From contig VGWZ01000101.1 in the NCBI GenBank assembly GCA_016873595.1, positions 1-6,945 on the forward strand: a stretch of 6,945 nt of DNA, read 5' to 3'. The number at the start of each line of letters is the position of its first letter. Within the stretch, counting starts at the first letter, position 1. Below the pieces are notes generated by a model, which had not been told where the DNA came from, made no database searches, and worked only from the letters and a program-made list of their open reading frames with translations. The DNA comes from Nitrospira sp. Lineage in GTDB: Bacteria > Nitrospirota > Thermodesulfovibrionia > Thermodesulfovibrionales > SM23-35. Below are positions 5,856 through 6,945 of this stretch, piece by piece. A program made the translations under genes and the position numbers.

Positions 5856-6255
5856 GATAAAAAAGGACCTGAGGAAAGCACTCCATCTCCTTGGTCTCCA
5901 CAGCGCTGAAATCAGTATCCTCTTTGTGAATGATAAAAGGATGAAAATACTTAATCGTCAGTACCGTGGTGTAGATAAAACCACAGATGTCCTTTCATTT
6001 TCTCAGATTGAAGACAGAACTTTGAACTTTGAACTCAGAACTCAGAACATTTTACTTGGTGATATCGTCATAAATCTTCATCAGGCAAAAAGACAGGCAG
6101 CAGAGCATAATCTCACCTTTAATGAGGAATTGAGGTTTCTCTTGATACACGGACTTCTCCACCTGATAGGGTATGACCATGAAAAGGGTGGATATGCCAG
6201 AAGAAAGATGCAGAAAAAGACACTGGAGCTTCTTGAAGAATTGCAAAAAGAATGA
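5803..6255 (+). CDS. ybeY: Endoribonuclease YbeY (rRNA maturation factor)
   Basis: YbeY is a zinc-dependent endoribonuclease needed for 16S rRNA 3' maturation and ribosome quality control in the cytoplasm. From the ATG at 5803 it is 150 residues, the normal size. Conserved features are the N-terminal MRVYIKNQQ strand, the ISILFVNDKRMKILNRQYRGVDKTTDVLSF segment, LGDIVI and the zinc motif HGLLHLIGYDHE (ligands His116, His120, His126). The in-frame TTG at 5788 is less likely, because family members begin with a motif like MRVYIKN. The gene overlaps the HD phosphohydrolase gene by 53 bases. Residues about 71–83, in the variable loop between VLSF and LGDIVI, are encoded by 7-nt repeats (6015–6049). 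The usual followers of ybeY in this cluster (corC, era) are absent; a minus-strand gene converges instead. Confidence 0.95.
   Translation: MRVYIKNQQRLIKVNQHRIKKDLRKALHLLGLHSAEISILFVNDKRMKILNRQYRGVDKTTDVLSFSQIEDRTLNFELRTQNILLGDIVINLHQAKRQAAEHNLTFNEELRFLLIHGLLHLIGYDHEKGGYARRKMQKKTLELLEELQKE
6015..6049 (+). repeat. Direct 7-nt repeat array within ybeY
   Basis: Five consecutive heptamers occur: CAGAACT, TTGAACT, TTGAACT, CAGAACT and CAGAACA. The CAGAACT unit is identical to the one in the spoIID signal-peptide array 5.4 kb upstream. No opposed arm is present nearby. The array lies in frame and encodes DRTLNFELRTQN in a loop between two conserved YbeY motifs. Confidence 0.75.
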
Positions 6256-6262
6256 CGACTGG

Positions 6263-6625
6263 TTAAGGCATAGTTACAGCAATCTCGTAGGTCCCTATAG
6301 AAACTTTACCCATCATGGCATTTGCCCAAAGTAAGTCTGTCACTTTTACCTTCGTTTCTTTTGGAATCATCAGAATGAGTTTTACGCCAAGTTCTGATAG
6401 TGTCTTCCAGTTATCAGCACTTATTTCAGAGATGCTTTCAACAGTTTCTACCTCAAGGATAGCGAGCACCATGCCATGGTTACCGAGGATCATATCAGGA
6501 TAATGGCCCTTGTATTCAGACTTTTTTTCACCCGGCTTGTTCACACTTATCTCTTTATAATCCCTCGAGAGCTTTCTCCTTACCTGCTCAAGAATTATCT
6601 CGTGTATAAGATTTCCGTATTCCAT
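6263..6625 (-). CDS. Small protein of unknown role, possible PD-(D/E)XK nuclease-like fold
   Basis: This 120-residue protein is not assigned to a named family here. It has an N-terminal helix with Glu9 (HEIILEQVRRKL), a lysine-rich stretch, and the core GHYPDMIL…LAILEVETVESI (Pro43–Asp44, Glu58, Glu60). An SADNWKTL helix and a hydrophobic strand, VKLILMIPKE, follow. The order Glu, PD, E-x-E, then a helix and strand resembles the restriction-endonuclease-like fold. The second acidic motif has Glu where Lys is classical, so nuclease activity is uncertain. The strand is supported by a strong AAAGGAG four bases before the ATG and by intact coding to a TAA only 7 bases past the ybeY stop. It converges on the housekeeping block and is divergent from a probable recombinase, which suggests an accessory gene. 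No promoter was identified for it. Confidence 0.72.
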   Translation of the reverse strand: MEYGNLIHEIILEQVRRKLSRDYKEISVNKPGEKKSEYKGHYPDMILGNHGMVLAILEVETVESISEISADNWKTLSELGVKLILMIPKETKVKVTDLLWANAMMGKVSIGTYEIAVTMP

Positions 6626-6629
6626 ATTG

Positions 6630-6636
6630 CTCCTTT
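6630..6636 (-). promoter_or_regulatory. Ribosome binding site of the minus-strand gene
   Basis: On the minus strand AAAGGAG stands four bases before the ATG whose first base is 6625. This strong match decides both the strand and the start of that gene. Confidence 0.75.
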
Positions 6637-6651
6637 ATTCGTATTTTTATT

Positions 6652-6721
6652 GTCATTCCTGCGAAGGCAGGAATCCCGTTTTTTGTATATTTTCCTGGAT
6701 TCCCGTTTACACGGGAATGAC
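6652..6721. repeat. 70-bp palindromic intergenic repeat element
   Basis: The element begins GTCATTCC and ends GGAATGAC, so its ends are inverted. It contains two hairpins. The first pairs ATTCCTGC (6655–6662) with GCAGGAAT (6667–6674) around GAAG. The second pairs ATTCCCGT (6699–6706) with ACGGGAAT (6711–6718) around TTAC. The inner flanks, GGAATCC (6670–6676) and GGATTCC (6697–6703), are also complementary, so the whole unit can fold end to end. This ATTCC…GGAAT architecture is like dispersed repeats seen in many genomes (the Neisseria dRS3 type is one example). Being a dispersed copy is inference from one instance. Six T residues at 6679–6684 follow the first hairpin after four bases, so weak termination of rightward transcripts is possible. 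Confidence 0.7.
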
Positions 6722-6772
6722 GTACCGAATTTAAACGGTCTTACGTTTTTCAGAATTTTATATGAAAATCCC

Positions 6773-6801
6773 TTGACAACACAAGGGCTTTAAAGGATAA
6801 T
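6773..6801 (+). promoter_or_regulatory. Sigma-70-type promoter for the probable recombinase
   Basis: TTGACA (6773–6778) is a perfect -35 box. GATAAT (6796–6801) is one mismatch from the -10 consensus and is separated by exactly 17 bases. Transcription would begin around 6808, about 35 bases before the ATG at 6843. The later TATAAT at 6835–6840 has no -35 partner at proper spacing. Confidence 0.7.
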
Positions 6802-6847
6802 CAAACCATTCAACTCCTACATTTCTATAAGGGGTATAATTTATGGG

Positions 6848-6945
6848 GTAGTAAAAGTCAGTAAGGATATATCCGACAGGATAATAGTTTCCTTCCCCTA
6901 TCACCCTTACCTTGTCGAAAAAATCAAGACCATTGAAGGCCGCAA
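6848..6945 (+). CDS. N-terminus of a probable tyrosine recombinase/integrase (3' cut off; start frame unresolved)
   Basis: The frame from 6848 reads VVKVSKDISDRIIVSFPY, then HPYLVEKIKTIEGRK. The pattern IxVSFPYxPxLVEKIKxIxGR matches the short N-terminal module found ahead of the catalytic domain in some bacterial and archaeal tyrosine recombinases. The rest of the protein is outside the window, so the catalytic residues cannot be checked. The expected start is the ATG at 6843, with AAGGGG (6829–6834) eight bases upstream. But that ATG is in another frame and meets TAG–TAA after two codons. One additional G in the GGGG run (6845–6848) would join them as MGVVKVSKD. Either there is a 1-base deletion (natural or sequencing), or initiation is at a non-canonical codon such as ATT 6839. 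The strong promoter upstream argues that the gene was recently functional. Confidence 0.5.

Larger units (their letters stand above)
6626..6842. other. Non-coding divergent intergenic region
   Basis: This 217-base stretch separates the divergent minus-strand gene and the probable recombinase. It contains the minus-strand ribosome binding site, the palindromic element, a sigma-70-like promoter and an AAGGGG Shine-Dalgarno. A + strand open frame crossing the palindrome gives the kind of peptide (FLRRQESRF…LHGND) that this repeat type produces by chance, so no gene is called in it. Confidence 0.7.

Noticed and set aside
6655..6684. Rho-independent terminator
   Set aside because: The first hairpin is followed by four bases before the T run, and it is part of a larger palindromic element well beyond the end of ybeY, so a dedicated terminator is not supported.
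6476..6793. Open frame on the + strand of 105 codons across the palindromic repeat
   Set aside because: It is antisense to the well-supported minus-strand gene. Its distinctive part is just the translation of the dispersed-type palindrome, and it has no Shine-Dalgarno.
6835..6840. TATAAT as a -10 box
   Set aside because: It sits between the Shine-Dalgarno and the ATG, and there is no -35 box at 16–18 bases upstream. The TTGACA-17-GATAAT pair further up is far better.

Overview
The window looks like a piece of a bacterial chromosome of roughly 40% G+C by eye. It comes from a Gram-negative-type or deep-branching anaerobe-like lineage. The combination of a QueH-type epoxyqueuosine reductase, a SpoIID/LytB protein in a non-spore context, a phoH–HD phosphohydrolase–ybeY cluster, and an integrase N-terminus of the 'FPY-P-LVEKIK-I-GR' type is reminiscent of Nitrospirota (Thermodesulfovibrionia-like) or Desulfobacterota. 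That placement is an impression from gene content, not a proof.

Positions 1–6255 are one tightly packed block of eight + strand genes. In order they are queH (5' cut off), a DUF2905 small membrane protein, a SpoIID/LytB-domain exported protein, queA, a membrane-anchored SPOR-domain protein, phoH, a membrane HD phosphohydrolase (PgpH/YqfF-like) and ybeY. Most junctions overlap or are a few bases apart, so they probably share transcripts. Three functional threads run through the block. QueA makes epoxyqueuosine in tRNA and QueH reduces it. SpoIID-type enzymes cleave peptidoglycan and SPOR domains bind denuded glycan strands. PhoH, the HD protein and YbeY are a recurring RNA-maturation / nucleotide-signalling neighbourhood. 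No promoter or terminator was recognised inside the block.

Positions 6263–6625 hold a converging minus-strand gene for a small protein with a possible PD-(D/E)XK nuclease-like core. It has a strong ribosome binding site. Positions 6626–6842 are non-coding. They hold a 70-bp palindromic dispersed-repeat-like element and a near-consensus sigma-70 promoter that drives rightward into the start of a probable tyrosine recombinase, which is cut off by the window end. The recombinase reading frame is not joined to the apparent start codon.

The most unusual signal is a set of degenerate 7-nt tandem arrays with different consensus sequences. One crosses the end of queH into the following spacer, and the others lie in frame inside three genes. 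In spoIID and queA the arrays form opposed (inverted) arms around a short loop. In spoIID the inverted array encodes essentially the whole signal peptide. In queA it adds about 40–50 residues to a surface loop. In ybeY it fills a variable loop. A second oddity is that phoH has no ATG, GTG or TTG near its expected start: a GTA codon sits at ideal spacing from a perfect AGGAGG and overlaps the preceding stop codon.
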